Below are positions 1 to 6,078 of a DNA stretch of 7,803 nt, piece after piece. A model generated the notes under the pieces. That model was not told where the DNA came from and searched no databases. It saw only the letters and a list, made by a program, of their open reading frames with translations. A program made the position numbers and the translations under genes. This DNA is from C00003060 sp964440795 (GTDB lineage Bacteria; Desulfobacterota; Desulfobacteria; Desulfobacterales; C00003060). Each line of letters begins with the position of its first letter. Positions within the stretch are counted from its first letter, which is position 1. The DNA is taken from positions 1 to 7,803 of the forward strand of contig CAYTTQ010000106.1 of the NCBI GenBank assembly GCA_964440795.1. The letters run 5' to 3'.

Positions 1-1
1 T

Positions 2-781
2 CGTCACGCCGGGGTCAAAAAAATAGTAGCGGGGGCTGGAAACCAGACGCCGGCGCGGGCTACGGGTCCACGCCGGTAGTTTAACAGCCAGGAATGTGTC
101 TTCAAGGATCTGGTAATATTGCTGAACCGTTTTTGCGGACACTGCGCATTCCCTGGCGATGTTGTTTGCGTTAACGATTTCACCATCGTTTGCTGCTGCA
201 ATGTCGAGAAACTGGGCGAACGGTCCTATATCCCTTACCAAGCCTTCAGCAGCGACTTCTTCCTTTAAGTAGGTTTCCGAATAAGATCTCAGGAATTCCT
301 CAGGGCCTTCATCACCGGACCCCCACAATATGGGAAGGGTCCCTATCCTGAGTGCTTTGTCGAGATTGAACGCTTCTCCGATTTCCTTGAAGGTCAACGG
401 AAACAGGCGGTAAGTATAGGCCCTTCCGGCAAGGAGGTTTGCGGCCCCCCTCCGCAATTTTCTGGCGCTGGATCCGGTGAGTATGAACCGGATTCCTTTC
501 GACTCGATCAACTCGTGAACTTCATCCAGAAGGGCAGGAATTTTCTGCACCTCGTCGATGACGCACAGCGCATCAGGGTGTCGTTCCAAGTGGGCCAGGA
601 TTTCCTCTCTTACACTTCCCGGGTTTTTGGCATATCTCAGGAAGGTCCTCTGGGGCAGCAGATCGATGTACAGGTCCCCGGGGTTCAGCAGGGCCTTGAC
701 AAACGTGCTTTTCCCTGTCTGTCGAGGGCCAAAAAGGAAAAAACTCTTTGTTTTAATTGGGTTTATTTCTCTCTGAAACAT
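2..781 (-). CDS. DUF4143-type AAA ATPase, 3' end outside window
   Basis: 260 codons are open on the minus strand with no stop; the C-terminus lies beyond base 1. The protein starts MFQREINPIKTK and has a Walker A motif GPRQTGKS at residues 18-25, a Walker B segment LCVIDEVQ (residues 72-79) and a sensor-like RFILTGSSARK (97-107). A DNA-binding-like middle follows, with the family's EEFLRSYSETYLKEEV pattern. This order is typical of the bacterial 'ATP-binding protein' family with an N-terminal AAA_14 domain and C-terminal DUF4143. Such proteins are usually about 370-400 residues, so roughly a third is missing. The ATG at 781 is chosen because no other ATG or GTG precedes it before the in-frame stop at 854-856; a GGAG lies only 2 bases upstream. 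The cellular role of the family is poorly known. Many copies sit in accessory regions, as this one does beside a toxin-antitoxin pair. The family call is strong; the function is open. Confidence 0.9.
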   Translation of the reverse strand, partial: MFQREINPIKTKSFFLFGPRQTGKSTFVKALLNPGDLYIDLLPQRTFLRYAKNPGSVREEILAHLERHPDALCVIDEVQKIPALLDEVHELIESKGIRFILTGSSARKLRRGAANLLAGRAYTYRLFPLTFKEIGEAFNLDKALRIGTLPILWGSGDEGPEEFLRSYSETYLKEEVAAEGLVRDIGPFAQFLDIAAANDGEIVNANNIARECAVSAKTVQQYYQILEDTFLAVKLPAWTRSPRRRLVSSPRYYFFDPGVT

Positions 782-1086
782 GGCTCCAAAAATGTACGGT
801 ATTTTGGGAGGTGTGTCAACGGCAAATGTGGCTCTGCAGGCCTGCAAGCGAAATCAGAAGGAATATCGGGGTCGCCCATTAAAGGAGTCGTCACATCTCA
901 AATATTATATCACTTCACTCCATGGATTGCGGATTTCCGGAGCAAATGTAACCACTTTCCAATTCAAAGGTTCCACTGCATCTTGACAGTCGGCCTTCTC
1001 TAAACAGATAAACGAGGTGGTAACGTAAGCGTCTAGCTAGCTAAACCACTTTTGCGCGTCCGCGTATAGGCGTTGGTTCTGCTCAA
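782..1086. other. Non-coding gap between yoeB and the ATPase gene
   Basis: No convincing gene was found in these 305 bases. A TATAAT lies on the minus strand at 909-904 and could be the -10 of a promoter for the ATPase gene, but I see no good -35 hexamer 16-18 bases upstream, so the call is weak. Around 1016-1055 there is a short GTGGT/ACCAC inverted repeat with a TAGCTAGCTA palindrome in its loop, followed by TTTT on the plus strand. It is too weak to call a terminator. Confidence 0.3.
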
Positions 1087-1353
1087 CTATTCATAATGAG
1101 TCCACATGCGAATAACTTTTACTATCTTTTCACTATCTATCACTTCATAAACTAACCGGTGTTGAATATTTATACGGCGTGAAAAAGCACCAGCTAAATC
1201 ACCGACAAGTTTTTCGTAAAATGGTGGAGATTGATAAGGATTGTCACGCAGCATTTCAATAAGGCGTTCGGCCTTTTCTTTGAGACCGGAAGCAGATAGC
1301 TTCTTTGCGTCTTTTTGAGCCTGTTTTGTAAATACAACCTTGTGATTTACCAA
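1087..1353 (-). CDS. yoeB: YoeB/Txe-family mRNA interferase toxin
   Basis: An 88-residue RelE-superfamily toxin that would cut mRNA at the ribosome and be neutralised by the antitoxin encoded just upstream. The C-terminal half carries the YoeB signature: YEKL with the catalytic-type Glu47, FSRRINIQHRLVYEV with Arg66, and the final THYE with His86 and Tyr87. These match E. coli YoeB Glu46, Arg65, His83 and Tyr84, so the toxin looks intact. E. coli YoeB has 84 residues. No ATG is available. I choose TTG at 1353 because AGAGG (1365-1361) lies 7 bases before it and because it gives a 7-base overlap with the antitoxin stop, suggesting translational coupling. Another TTG at 1371 would add six residues (MQRGTR) but lacks a comparable ribosome-binding site. 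The gene is transcribed with yefM from the operator-promoter at about 1611-1639. Confidence 0.92.
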   Translation of the reverse strand: MVNHKVVFTKQAQKDAKKLSASGLKEKAERLIEMLRDNPYQSPPFYEKLVGDLAGAFSRRINIQHRLVYEVIDSEKIVKVIRMWTHYE

Positions 1354-1589
1354 TCGAGTTCCTCTTTGCAATCCTCAACAGGTGTTGCTAAGCCTTCGCG
1401 AATGGATTCACGCATTCCGGGGATATTCAAAAGATACATTGTTTCTTGAATTGACCGCCAGTCATCCTCGGATAAAAGAACCGCGTTGCCTCTTTTGCTT
1501 GTTATTACAATAGGTTCATTGGTCAAAGATGCTTGATCGATAAGTCGATATAGCTTAGATCGTGCCTCGGTGGCTGATAATGTCGGCAT
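1347..1589 (-). CDS. yefM: YefM/Phd-family antitoxin
   Basis: An 80-residue antitoxin and autorepressor. The N-terminal half (MPTLSATEARSKLYRLIDQ) has the Phd/YefM DNA-binding and dimerisation pattern. ITSKRGNAVLLSEDDWRSIQET at about residues 29-50 matches the family core, and MYLLNIPGMRESIREG continues as the toxin-binding helical tail. The length is close to E. coli YefM (83 residues). The ATG at 1589 has GAGGTG (1599-1594) 4 bases upstream. It overlaps the toxin start, so antitoxin and toxin form one operon in antitoxin-first order. It is expected to bind the CGTACG palindromes upstream, and more strongly when complexed with YoeB. Confidence 0.93.
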   Translation of the reverse strand: MPTLSATEARSKLYRLIDQASLTNEPIVITSKRGNAVLLSEDDWRSIQETMYLLNIPGMRESIREGLATPVEDCKEELDW

Positions 1590-1610
1590 ATTTCACCTCG
1601 CTTTTTATTT

Positions 1611-1639
1611 AACGTACGACAACACGTACGGGTTGTCAA
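1611..1639 (-). promoter_or_regulatory. yefM-yoeB promoter with double CGTACG operator
   Basis: On the minus strand a perfect -35 TTGACA (1639-1634) is followed after 17 bases by TACGTT (1616-1611), which keeps the TA...T positions of a -10. Two CGTACG palindromes lie at 1613-1618 and 1625-1630, centres 12 bp apart. The promoter-distal one sits inside a longer palindrome (1618-1637) whose arms GACAAC and GTTGTC flank the core with one mismatched pair. The YefM-YoeB operator of E. coli is known for a long and a short palindrome 12 bp apart with TGTACA cores. The geometry matches, with CGTACG replacing the E. coli core. The -35 falls in the long site and the -10 in the short one, so bound repressor would block RNA polymerase. 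Confidence 0.8.
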
Positions 1640-1695
1640 GGCAAGAATTGCCGTAGCTGTCCTTTGCGCTTTCTGGTTATAACCCAAAGTAAAAA

Positions 1696-2022
1696 TCAAG
1701 CAGTCTGTAATTTAAGCGCATGAACTTCTTCTTTATCGAGTCGATTGTTCAGCTGATCTTCTGTTACTTCAAGATCATAACGGGTTTGAAGGTTGAGCAA
1801 AAACTGTGGGGACATGGTGAAAAACCGTCACACCAACCGTAAAGCCGTATCGGCAGTAACTGATCTTTTCCCGTGGACAATTTCGTTAATACGCCTTGGA
1901 GGAACACTAATATCCTTGGCCAGACGGTACTGGCTGATTCCCATCGGATGCAAGAATTCATCCCTGAGAATTTCACCTGGATGTATAAACTTCGGGCAAA
2001 AAGGAACAGCATTTCTTGTACT
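1696..2022 (-). pseudogene. Decayed HigA-type XRE-family antitoxin
   Basis: The minus frame reads KFIHPGEILRDEF, then GISQYRLAKDISVPPRRIN, then EIVHGKRSVTADTALRL. It then meets an in-frame TGA (1830-1828) and continues RFFTMSPQFLLNLQTRYDLEVTEDQL to a normal stop at 1698-1696. The match to the HigA antidote family (helix-turn-helix, about 100 residues) is clear over its whole length, so this is one gene interrupted by a stop. Compared with the usual ALRL-x-RFF spacing there is one extra codon at the break, GTG-TGA, so a 3-base insertion may have created it. There is also no ATG, GTG or TTG ahead of the HPGEI segment: the frame opens at 2022 after a TGA and overlaps the end of the SEC-C gene. 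No higB toxin remains. A shortened product from a non-standard start cannot be excluded. Confidence 0.8.
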
Positions 2023-2854
2023 TCATCCCACTGCCGCATGGGCATGGATCGTTTCTGCCGATTTTCGAAGGTATAAATTTTGACTTTATGGCATAATGCC
2101 TTTTTTTACAATGTGCATATATACTTTTAAGTTTGGCATGCCTTTTCTGCAATAGATTGTAGATGTTTGGAAATTGGGTCTCAATAGCAGACCTTACGGC
2201 ATTTAAGTTTAAAGAAAGTGAACATTTTTCAATAGTCTTCCACTTTTTCTTTTTGTATTGGAGTGAAACTACGCATAGCTCTTCAAGCGTTTTTCCAACC
2301 TCATCTGTCGAAAAAATATTTAACATTGTATCCGTGCATGAACAATGGGTCAGAAGGCAGTATTGGTCAAAAACGATACATTCCATTCCATCCAGAGCAA
2401 TGGTTAATTGATTTCCGTATGGCAGGACATCATTGTACGCATACATAAGCCCGTTATATTCAATTTCATTGTAATCAAAATAGGCATCTATTGAGCCAAT
2501 GTCAGCTTCCTCGGTAATTTTATTCTTATATTCGAAATGCTTCTCATAAAGAATTTTGAAATCATTTTCGTCAGATTCTTTTAGGAAGAATTTACCAAAT
2601 TCCAGGTCTTCTTTTGGGACATTCTTTTTATCCTGATATGCCACCGATTTTTTACCGAGATCAATTTCCACATTCCGAGAAATTTGTTGTCTTACATTAC
2701 CGTTTTCGAGCGGAGTAAGATTCAAATATGCCGTTTCACAAGTGCAGACAGGATTTTGGCAAGCGGAAATGTTGCACTCAAATTGTTCTGTCGTGTCACC
2801 AGTATGTAGCGTAGCAATTATTTTTCTCGTGTCATTATCAACTGTCAGTACCAT
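1973..2854 (-). CDS. SEC-C zinc-binding domain protein, AT-rich
   Basis: A 293-residue protein of unknown function. The C-terminus carries a clear SEC-C motif, GRNDPCPCGSG then KYKKCC (about residues 266-284), whose Cys residues bind zinc in SecA and many small proteins. The N-terminus has a second Cys cluster, CNISACQNPVCTCE (about 27-40), and the middle has LLTHCSC, so further metal binding is possible. No signal peptide or membrane segment is visible, suggesting a cytoplasmic protein. The ATG at 2854 has AAGGGA (2866-2861) 6 bases upstream. It lies 34 bases after the response-regulator gene with no terminator seen, so it may be read from the same transcript. It is visibly AT-richer than its neighbours (about 22 G/C in the 60 bases 2161-2220), which points to acquisition. 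The last ten residues after KKCC (SFLPEVYTSR) are read out of the HigA remnant, so the native C-terminus may have been replaced. Confidence 0.85.
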   Translation of the reverse strand: MVLTVDNDTRKIIATLHTGDTTEQFECNISACQNPVCTCETAYLNLTPLENGNVRQQISRNVEIDLGKKSVAYQDKKNVPKEDLEFGKFFLKESDENDFKILYEKHFEYKNKITEEADIGSIDAYFDYNEIEYNGLMYAYNDVLPYGNQLTIALDGMECIVFDQYCLLTHCSCTDTMLNIFSTDEVGKTLEELCVVSLQYKKKKWKTIEKCSLSLNLNAVRSAIETQFPNIYNLLQKRHAKLKSIYAHCKKRHYAIKSKFIPSKIGRNDPCPCGSGMKYKKCCSFLPEVYTSR

Positions 2855-2888
2855 TGTTTTTCCCTTACGAGAGTGACGATTTCGTGTT

Positions 2889-4313
2889 TCAGGAGGGTGG
2901 GGAAATCGTCCCCCGCTCCGCTTCTACTTCCTCCCCGAGTCTCCTGTAAAGTGTTCTCCGGCCTATTCCCAGGACCGCTGCAGCTCGACGCTTGTTTCCT
3001 CCCACCTTCTCCAGCACGTAACGAATGTATCGCCGCTCCACCTCGGCAAGCGGCAAAAGCTTTTCATTTTCCGCAGTCAAACTCTGGCTATCGCCTGGGG
3101 GGTCCCAGGCACCGGATTGATAATTGCGGATTCTGGCCGGCAAGTCTTCGAGGCGAATCCGGTTTTCCGTGGCAAAAGCCACTGCTCGCTGAACTGCGTT
3201 GCTGAGTTCGCGAACGTTTCCGGGAAAGGGGTAACGAGTGAGCAACTCTATGGCCCGACCGCTAAACCCGGTCACCCTCTTGTCCGATGCTAATGCGAAC
3301 TGCTGCAAAAACCTGGCGGCGAGGAATTCGACATCCTCTCCGCGTTCCCTTAGCGGCGGAACGCGGAGAGTGAATGCCTCCAAACGGAAAAACAGGTCCT
3401 CCCGAAAATGGCCCATACGGACCTCTTCATCAATGTCCCGGTGAGTGGCGGCCAGCACTCTCACATCCACCCGATGTTCCCGGTTTTTGCCCACCGGCCT
3501 GAGGCTCCCGTCCTGGAGAATTCGCAAGAGCTTTGCCTGAAGGGAAAGCGGGATCTCGGAAATCTCGTCCAGGAGCATAGAACCGCTTTCGGCCTCTGTA
3601 AAGAGTCCTTGACGACTTTTCCGGGCGCCGGTGAAAGATCCCTCCGCATGACCGAAAAACTCGCTTTCCAGTAGGTGTTCCGGAATTCCCGCACAGTTGA
3701 CAGGCACAAAAGGACCGCCGGCACGTGAGCTCTCCTCGTGGAGCGCCCTGGCCACCAACTCCTTGCCCGTGCCGCTTTCCCCGAGAATCAGCACCGGCCC
3801 CCGAGTCTTCGCAACCTGTCGAATTTGCTTGAACAGAAGACACATGGCCATACTTTTTCCGTACATGCCGTGGAAGCTTTCCGAGGAAAGAAGCCCGCGC
3901 ATCTCGTTGACCGTTTCCTTGAGGCGCTTTCTTTCCAGGATGCGCTTAGCGCTCAGCATGAAGTGTTCGAGGTCAAGGGGTTTGGTCAAAAAGTCATCCG
4001 CACCGGCCTTTAAGGCCTCCACGGCCCTTGGAATGCTCCCGAAGGCGGTGATGATAAGAAACCCGGGGGGAGAGTCCGGGGCGTTGGCGAGAATCTTCCT
4101 GAGGAAGGTCAGGCCGTCCATTCCCGGGAGCTTCAGATCGCACACGATTAGGTCGGGCCACCTCTGTTCCATGTTCCGCGCCGCTTCTTCGGCGGACGAT
4201 TTCCAATAGCCCTCCAGGCCGGCGTCCCGCACTTCTTCGAGCAGCAAAGTTCCGAGGGCCTTGTCATCCTCTACGATCCATACCTGCCCGCCTAACTTAT
4301 CCGCTTTGGTCAT
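2889..4313 (-). CDS. NtrC-family sigma-54 response regulator
   Basis: A 474-residue activator with the classic three domains. The receiver domain (about 8-125) has the acidic pocket E15/D16/D17, phospho-acceptor D59 in VCDLKLPGMDG, T89 and K111-P112. The AAA+ domain (about 148-385) has Walker A GESGTGKE (178-185), the sigma-54 contact loop GSFTGA (225-230, Ser in place of the usual Ala), Walker B SMLLDEISE (245-253) and the arginine-finger region FREDLFFRL (303-311). A C-terminal Fis-type helix-turn-helix (about 424-460) ends in NKRRAAAVLGIGRRTLYRRL. All elements needed for ATP-driven opening of sigma-54 promoters are present. Its ATG overlaps the kinase stop as ATGA, so the two are co-translated and form a cognate pair. 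Similarity in plan to ZraR/AtoC is clear, but the exact subfamily is not. Its probable targets are the dyad at 5835-5851 and the sigma-54 promoter at 5950-5965. Confidence 0.96.
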   Translation of the reverse strand: MTKADKLGGQVWIVEDDKALGTLLLEEVRDAGLEGYWKSSAEEAARNMEQRWPDLIVCDLKLPGMDGLTFLRKILANAPDSPPGFLIITAFGSIPRAVEALKAGADDFLTKPLDLEHFMLSAKRILERKRLKETVNEMRGLLSSESFHGMYGKSMAMCLLFKQIRQVAKTRGPVLILGESGTGKELVARALHEESSRAGGPFVPVNCAGIPEHLLESEFFGHAEGSFTGARKSRQGLFTEAESGSMLLDEISEIPLSLQAKLLRILQDGSLRPVGKNREHRVDVRVLAATHRDIDEEVRMGHFREDLFFRLEAFTLRVPPLRERGEDVEFLAARFLQQFALASDKRVTGFSGRAIELLTRYPFPGNVRELSNAVQRAVAFATENRIRLEDLPARIRNYQSGAWDPPGDSQSLTAENEKLLPLAEVERRYIRYVLEKVGGNKRRAAAVLGIGRRTLYRRLGEEVEAERGTISPPS

Positions 4314-5797
4314 CGTTCATCCTCCCGCTGATCATGCGATTGCGACGGCACTAGAAGCTGAAAAGAAGCGCCGCCCAGCGGGCTTTCGCCTACATCCACC
4401 TTTCCGCCGTGCTCTTTTGCAACAGCATGCGCCACGGACAACCCAAGGCCGGTCCCCTTATCGACGGATTTTGTGGTATAAAACGGTTCGAAAATCTTTG
4501 CACGGTCTTCCGGTGGAATACCGGGGCCGTCATCGTCTACGGCAAAAAGAACCCCTTTGTCGTCTTGCCGCCATGTGAGACGCACGGTGGCGCCGGGGGC
4601 ACTCTGTACCGCATTGCGCAACAGATTGATCAATGCCTGCTGAACTCTCCTGGTGTCAAAGATGGTCGGTGCTTCGTTTTCCGGCCCCGTGCAATGGATA
4701 GTTGTTCCGTTCGCTCTCGCCTCTTCTTCGACGACCGAAACCGCTGATGCAGCCACGTACCCCGGGTCTGCAGCCGTACAGCGAAGTGGATTGCGACGGG
4801 TGAAATCGAGTAATTGCTTGATTATGTGCTCCATTCGATTTACTTCCTTACGAATGGCTGTGAGCGCCAGCTGCTGGCCGTCCGGAAGCTCTTCGTTACG
4901 AAGCGCACGCTGGGCCCTGCCGCTGATGACACTCAGCGGCGTGCCCAGCTCATGCGCAGTACCTGCGGCAAGCCTTCCGAGTGCGGCCAGTTTTTCGCTC
5001 TGGCGAAGCTCCTTTTCGAGCTTGTCCTGGTTTTTTCGGTGTTCCATGATTGTCCGCTCGGCCTCATCAATGCTATTGAGCATGTGGTTGAAGGCTTCCC
5101 CTATTTTTATAATTTCCTTGGGCCCTCGATAATTGAATCGGTGTTTGCGTTCTCCCCGTGCGATCCTGGACATGCTGGAATTCAGCCGGCCAAGGTGCAT
5201 TCCGAGGGCACGGTGATGGCCGAAAAGGACCACAACTGAAAGCAGCGCCAGGAGCACGCCGAGGATCACAACGCCCTTGGTCCTGATGGCCTGCAGGGTC
5301 TCTCTGAACTCAGTTTTTTTTCGGGTGAGTTGCAGTAACCCGTTGATCTGGCCTCCCGTGTCGGTGAGGGGTACGAAGTACGAGAATACCTGTCGACCAG
5401 CGATCCGGCCGTATTCACCCCGCCTTTGCCCCTCCGCGGCCAGTTCCGTCAGCCGGTCTCGTTCGGGTTCGGGTTCGGCCCGGCCGAGCCTGAGGATCTC
5501 TTTGCCTTTTTTATTGTAGACGTAGGCACTGTAGACCCTGCCGATGGAAAAAACGGATTCCAGCGCCTGCTGGATACTCACCATCCGCTCCTTTTCAAGG
5601 GCATAGCTCAACGGAAGCTGCACCGCCCGTGCCACTAGCTCCAGGTCCTTTTGCATCTGCTTTTCCACCTGCTTTTCTATGGAGCTGAGGGACAAGTATC
5701 CGAAAACGGCCAATGCGCTTATCAAAGGCGCCATCACATAAATGAGCAGGGCCGCCCGGAGACTCATAGACGCCGGGGGTCGGCTGAAGCGCTTCAT
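4310..5797 (-). CDS. Membrane sensor histidine kinase
   Basis: A 495-residue inner-membrane kinase. Domains in order: transmembrane helix about 14-37; a periplasmic sensor of about 135 residues (38-173) with the segment AYVYNKKGKEIL, reminiscent of Cache/PAS-like folds; a second transmembrane helix about 174-194; HAMP (195-248); a coiled linker; the HisKA box AAGTAHELGTPL with phospho-acceptor H282; and HATPase_c. The last shows N-box NLLRNAVQ (391-398), G1 DDDGPGIP (421-428), F-box FEPFYTTK (436-443) and G2 GTGLGLSV (448-455). The ATG at 5797 is preferred because AAGGAGG (5810-5804) stands 6 bases upstream. A longer frame to 5881 would add 28 residues with no membrane or domain sense. The periplasmic signal is unknown. 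The layout resembles ZraS: a short periplasmic domain, an NtrC-type partner, and divergent periplasmic-protein genes. Confidence 0.95.
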   Translation of the reverse strand: MKRFSRPPASMSLRAALLIYVMAPLISALAVFGYLSLSSIEKQVEKQMQKDLELVARAVQLPLSYALEKERMVSIQQALESVFSIGRVYSAYVYNKKGKEILRLGRAEPEPERDRLTELAAEGQRRGEYGRIAGRQVFSYFVPLTDTGGQINGLLQLTRKKTEFRETLQAIRTKGVVILGVLLALLSVVVLFGHHRALGMHLGRLNSSMSRIARGERKHRFNYRGPKEIIKIGEAFNHMLNSIDEAERTIMEHRKNQDKLEKELRQSEKLAALGRLAAGTAHELGTPLSVISGRAQRALRNEELPDGQQLALTAIRKEVNRMEHIIKQLLDFTRRNPLRCTAADPGYVAASAVSVVEEEARANGTTIHCTGPENEAPTIFDTRRVQQALINLLRNAVQSAPGATVRLTWRQDDKGVLFAVDDDGPGIPPEDRAKIFEPFYTTKSVDKGTGLGLSVAHAVAKEHGGKVDVGESPLGGASFQLLVPSQSHDQREDER

Positions 5798-5824
5798 GGT
5801 TTCCCTCCTTATTCTGTCACACCT

Positions 5825-5852
5825 ATATAACACATGTGCCGTGCAGGCACAA
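5825..5852 (-). promoter_or_regulatory. Possible sigma-70 promoter of the kinase-regulator operon
   Basis: On the minus strand TTGTGC (5852-5847) and TTATAT (5830-5825) are separated by 16 bases. They lie just before the ribosome-binding site of the kinase gene. The -10 is good and the -35 is only partial. The dyad at 5835-5851 fills the spacer and overlaps the -35, so binding of the regulator there would be expected to dampen this promoter. Confidence 0.45.
5835..5851. promoter_or_regulatory. NtrC-like dyad, candidate upstream activating site
   Basis: A perfect inverted repeat, TGTGCC-N5-GGCACA, with 6-base arms. Its arm length and 5-base spacer are like known NtrC-type enhancer sites (for example TGCACC-N5-GGTGCA). 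Its centre is about 134 bp upstream of the start predicted from the sigma-54 promoter at 5950-5965, a normal distance for such enhancers. The inference is that the adjacent regulator binds here. Only one good copy was found. Confidence 0.6.
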
Positions 5853-5949
5853 TATCGGGCTCCGGATCGACACAGGGCCAAAGAGGGTGTTCTGCAAGAA
5901 TCTTGTTATATTTCACATAGATGTCCGGATACTTCTGCCGAATGTTTTT

Positions 5950-5965
5950 TTGGCACGAGACATGC
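5950..5965 (+). promoter_or_regulatory. Sigma-54 (-24/-12) promoter for the DUF4168 genes
   Basis: The sequence TTGGCACGAGACATGC has the -24 block TTGGCACG and the -12 block ATGC, with GG (5952-5953) and GC (5964-5965) separated by exactly 10 bases as the sigma-54 consensus requires. The only notable deviation is ATGC for TTGC. Transcription would start near 5977, leaving a leader of about 100 bases before the first DUF4168 gene. It lies in the same intergenic region as an NtrC-type regulator operon. Confidence 0.8.
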
Positions 5966-5990
5966 CATACATCAAAGCACAACTCAGCCG

Positions 5991-6019
5991 ATGCGTTCCC
6001 GCTCGGACGGGAGACGCAT
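5991..6019 (+). promoter_or_regulatory. Leader hairpin upstream of the DUF4168 operon
   Basis: ATGCGT-TCCCG pairs with CGGGA-(G)-ACGCAT to give an 11-bp stem with one bulged G (6013) and a 6-base loop, CTCGGA. It lies inside the predicted 5' leader, about 60 bases before the start codon and just after the predicted transcription start. No T-run follows, so it is unlikely to be a terminator. It may stabilise the mRNA or influence translation. Confidence 0.5.
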
Positions 6020-6078
6020 GATTGAGAGATCCATATAGAGATAAACAAACACTGTTGGAAAAAGAAAGGAGAATGAGA

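Noticed and set aside
4..201. 65-residue minus-strand ORF
   Set aside because: It is an out-of-frame shadow of the DUF4143 ATPase, whose true frame is open from 781 to the window edge.
515..1003. 162-residue plus-strand ORF
   Set aside because: It lies opposite the ATPase coding frame, shows no recognisable motif, and runs into non-coding sequence.
1016..1086. Possible attC or terminator downstream of the toxin-antitoxin pair (GTGGT/ACCAC, AACCA/TGGTT repeats)
   Set aside because: The arms are only five bases, the loop is long, and the boxes do not match the consensus.
5798..5881. Longer 523-residue kinase starting at 5881
   Set aside because: The extra 28 residues have no helix or domain character, and the inner ATG at 5797 has a near-perfect ribosome-binding site.
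5896..5918. Possible IHF site in the AT-rich stretch between the dyad and the sigma-54 promoter
   Set aside because: The sequence matches the WATCAA-N4-TTR consensus only partly.
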